Assembly: GCF_000966265.1 (NCBI RefSeq)
Contig: NZ_LANF01000010.1
Span: 64,001-128,000 of the forward strand
Reading direction: 5' to 3'
DNA from: Palaeococcus ferrophilus DSM 13482
Lineage (GTDB): Archaea > Methanobacteriota_B > Thermococci > Thermococcales > Thermococcaceae
Length of the DNA stretch: 64,000 nucleotides
This document shows positions 62,151-64,000 of this stretch, piece after piece. The notes under the pieces were generated by a model that was given only the letters and a program-made list of their open reading frames with translations, searched no databases and was not told the DNA's origin. How positions within the stretch are numbered: the stretch's first letter is position 1; every line of letters starts with the position of its first letter. A program made the translations under genes and the position numbers.

Positions 62151-62948
62151 TCACCTGCTAGGGTCCCAAACTATCTTCGTTCCAATAGCCCCTCCTTTTA
62201 TGGCCCCGAGCAACCTTTCGGGAACTTTCCCGTTAACGAACCAGACCTCTGAGTAGCGGGCGATTTTAAGGGCCTCCCTTAACTTGTTGCCTATGCCCCC
62301 CGTGACGTCAACGCCGGCCGCCTCGGAGCTCTCAAGAAGGTGCTCTATCTCTTCCCCCGTGAGCTCATCGAGGAGCCTTGAACCGGGCTCCCGCGGGTTC
62401 CTGTCGTAGATTCCGTCAACGTCCATGAGGAATATCACTTTTTCTGGCTTGAGAGTCCTTGCAAGGTATGTTATTATCTGGTCACCGGAGAGTATGTCAA
62501 TGCCCTTCGCGAGGTCAACGGAAACATCACCAAACAGTACGGGGATGAAACGGCGCTCAATGAGCTTTCTTATTACCTCAACGTCGCCGTGGACAACTTC
62601 ACCGTTTCGGGTTATGAATATGGAGGATGTGGAAACGGAAAAAGCCGGCAGGCCCTCATCGAGGAAAATCTTGACGATTCTGTCGTTGGCCCTCAGCATG
62701 GCCCTGTGCGTCTCGGAGAAGCCTATCCTCTTCACTTCCGGACACTCGGCGAGTCCATCCCTTATGCGGTACCTTCTGGCCTGGGGATGGCCAAAGCTCC
62801 CACCGCCATGGACTATTAAGAAGTCCTCCCCTCTCAAATAAGCCTCCCCGACCTGGCGGGCTATTTGTCTAACGGTCTTCTCGTCGAGGTTTTCGGGCTC
62901 TCCCCCCTTGTCGCTGAAGACGCTCCCACCGATTTTGACGATTATCAT
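62151..62948 (-). CDS. ipk: Isopentenyl phosphate kinase
   Basis: 265 residues of the amino-acid-kinase fold: MIIVKIGGSVFSDK, HGGGSFGHPQARRYRI (His implicated in IP binding), GDVSVDLAKGIDILSGDQIITYLARTLKPEKVIFLMDVDGIYDRNP, VDVTGGIGNKLREAL. It phosphorylates isopentenyl phosphate to IPP, the final step of the archaeal mevalonate pathway variant. I take the ATG at 62948; a second at 62960 lies four codons upstream. The promoter, on the minus strand, has TATA CCATATAAATTT and an upstream 17-bp palindrome. Confidence 0.95.
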   Translation of the reverse strand: MIIVKIGGSVFSDKGGEPENLDEKTVRQIARQVGEAYLRGEDFLIVHGGGSFGHPQARRYRIRDGLAECPEVKRIGFSETHRAMLRANDRIVKIFLDEGLPAFSVSTSSIFITRNGEVVHGDVEVIRKLIERRFIPVLFGDVSVDLAKGIDILSGDQIITYLARTLKPEKVIFLMDVDGIYDRNPREPGSRLLDELTGEEIEHLLESSEAAGVDVTGGIGNKLREALKIARYSEVWFVNGKVPERLLGAIKGGAIGTKIVWDPSR

Positions 62949-62977
62949 GATGAACACCAAAAAATAAGAAGCGAGTA

Positions 62978-63009
62978 AATTTATATGGGTTGCGACTTAT
63001 AATAAGTCG
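62978..63009 (-). promoter_or_regulatory. ipk promoter with perfect 17-bp palindrome
   Basis: TATA CCATATAAATTT on the minus strand (plus 62978-62990) is immediately preceded, on its upstream side, by CGACTTAT-A-ATAAGTCG (62993-63009), a perfect inverted repeat of 8 bp around one base. The position beside the BRE suits binding of an activator or repressor for the isoprenoid operon. It could also be a bidirectional terminator remnant for the gene to the right. Symmetry is seen; role is inference. Confidence 0.5.
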
Positions 63010-63028
63010 ATAAGACCTGTGTTTTAGA

Positions 63029-63898
63029 TTAACTTCCCTCGGAATTGCATCTCTCGTGTATTCTCACAAACTCCATAATACCTCCAGCCATTGTTTCGTT
63101 CTTATCCTTATCTGCGATTCTGTAAACGATCTTTGGTTTTATTAGAAGCATCTTTACTGATGGCGTTATGTTCATATACATCACGATGAATCTCTCTTCT
63201 TCAGGTGGAATAGCACATCCCTCTTGAGGTAACAATGAGTCTTTTGGGATATTTTTAACATTGTACAGCTCAGGAGTATCAAATATTGATGTGGCATTAT
63301 AACATGCAATGGCAACGGTAGATATGCCGGAGATCCCTGAGTAAGTTATATTCATTACGTACACTGTGGTATTTAGGGGATTTAATATGCCTACTTTGTA
63401 CGAAATGAATGAGTATCCCTCATTGAAAGAGAACACTTTTTCGGTATATTCAGTAATGTTCAGAGGATTCATGTGGTCAGATACTTCAAAACTCCAATTC
63501 CCAAGAACCAATGAATACTCTCTTTTTGTGTCATCTAAAATTTTAACTGTCGCCGAGAGATTCGTAAGGGTAACGTTGTGATTAAATAGGACATGTAAGG
63601 GGACTTGAAGTTCCTTGTACCATCCAGGGCCGGTTTGGAGCAAGGTGCCATTATAAACAACCCATACCTTTAACTGGGGAATTTTAACTACTATTCGAGA
63701 GCGAGAGGTGACATTGTGGGATGAACACCAATAAATAGTAACATTAAACTTATCTCCCGGGGATGTATACACATATGACTCATACTGAGAGAGAAAAAGA
63801 TCGTAGCATTCCGCTCTCTCGGCACTTTCGTAGAGCATGGTTCCAAAAATTAATAAGGAGACAAAAACACCTGCGACCCCCAGATATATTTTCTTCAT
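63029..63898 (-). CDS. Predicted membrane-anchored surface protein, AT-rich
   Basis: 289 residues with one N-terminal membrane helix (YLGVAGVFVSLLIFGTMLY). Extracellular-looking remainder with many Asn-x-Thr/Ser sites and five or so Cys. Beta-sandwich-like repeats (LHVLFNHNVTLTNLSATVKIL, VGILNPLNTTVYVMNITYSG) and the ending LIKPKIVYRIADKDKN parallel those of the 16129-16875 protein, suggesting distant paralogues. Lower GC than the neighbouring ipk gene. ATG at 63898 behind GGTGGAGGAT. Function unknown. Confidence 0.68.
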   Translation of the reverse strand: MKKIYLGVAGVFVSLLIFGTMLYESAERAECYDLFLSQYESYVYTSPGDKFNVTIYWCSSHNVTSRSRIVVKIPQLKVWVVYNGTLLQTGPGWYKELQVPLHVLFNHNVTLTNLSATVKILDDTKREYSLVLGNWSFEVSDHMNPLNITEYTEKVFSFNEGYSFISYKVGILNPLNTTVYVMNITYSGISGISTVAIACYNATSIFDTPELYNVKNIPKDSLLPQEGCAIPPEEERFIVMYMNITPSVKMLLIKPKIVYRIADKDKNETMAGGIMEFVRIHERCNSEGS

Positions 63899-63918
63899 AT
63901 CCTCCACCCAGCAGGTGC

Positions 63919-64000
63919 TTATGAGTTACATGTTCCAAGGCATTCTGGGACATCCTCCTCACGGGCATAAGCATCGGCATATTCATCTGTAGGGTGCTCC
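63919..64000 (-). CDS. C-terminal end of an unknown gene (5' part outside window)
   Basis: On the minus strand a frame open from the right edge encodes 26 residues and stops at TAA (63919-63921), 11 bp before the ribosome-binding site of the next gene. The acidic ending (DAYAREEDVPECLGTCNS) is protein-like and contains two Cys. Too short to name. The spacing suggests co-transcription with the surface-protein gene downstream. Confidence 0.45.
   Translation of the reverse strand, partial: EHPTDEYADAYAREEDVPECLGTCNS

Overview
The window looks like chromosome of a hyperthermophilic euryarchaeon of the order Thermococcales, most likely a Thermococcus. It carries archaeal information-processing genes (proteasome alpha, SBDS, exosome Rrp4/Rrp41/Rrp42, L37Ae, RpoP, Brix, Pcc1, prefoldin beta, L15e, RNase P Rpp30 and Pop5, DtdA, archaeal RNase J) and mevalonate-pathway genes (isopentenyl phosphate kinase, type 2 IPP isomerase, polyprenyl diphosphate synthase). 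Genes are packed with ATGA overlaps, ribosome-binding sites are of the GGTG/GGAGG type, and promoters have TATA boxes of the TTTAAA/TTTATA kind. Genus assignment is inference; nothing was searched.

Layout. 1-8.4 kb: the start of ftsZ, dtdA, a TAXI-type TRAP transporter operon, an unknown gene, a fucose-isomerase-like gene and the PIN-domain RNA ligase partner. 8.4-14.8 kb: an accessory island with two related unknown genes (one split by an in-frame stop), a MntA/HepT toxin-antitoxin pair, two AAA ATPases and gene debris. It sits between the RNA ligase partner and the RNA ligase gene (14.9-16.1 kb). 16.1-18 kb: two secreted-protein genes. 18-24.1 kb: tRNA-binding protein, helical-repeat protein, small zinc protein, DHH phosphoesterase, a second nucleotidyltransferase/HEPN pair, DUF3194, prefoldin beta, Pcc1 and a Kef-type antiporter. 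24.2-28.4 kb: an ACT protein, then an eight-gene Mrp/Mbh-type Na+/H+ antiporter module without hydrogenase genes. 28.4-33.5 kb: the exosome superoperon. 33.6-38.6 kb: biotin uptake (bioY, birA, ECF ATPase and EcfT) interleaved with RNase P genes, with a candidate BirA operator before bioY. 38.6-48.6 kb: a frameshifted DUF389 gene, L15e, prolidase, a small cysteine-free HMA-like protein, a kelch-type and two tandem propeller-like surface proteins, an unknown secreted protein, an amidohydrolase and a tautomerase. 48.7-51.7 kb: leuS. 51.8-55.5 kb: AT-rich secreted-protein genes, a hairpin-rich non-coding element and a truncated gene. 55.6-63 kb: an ATPase, an M20 peptidase, idsA, RNase J, fni and ipk, with another secreted protein and a partial gene at the right edge.

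The most unusual parts are the hairpin-rich element at 54.8-55.2 kb, which ends in a sequence resembling IS200/IS605 right ends; the island between the two RNA-ligase-system genes; the in-frame TAG at 11318-11320; the paired hairpins ahead of RNase J; and the perfect GTTAACC/GGTTAAC inverted repeat over the bioY promoter. Several families of predicted surface proteins occur two or more times and look lineage-specific. I saw no CRISPR array, rRNA or tRNA gene.
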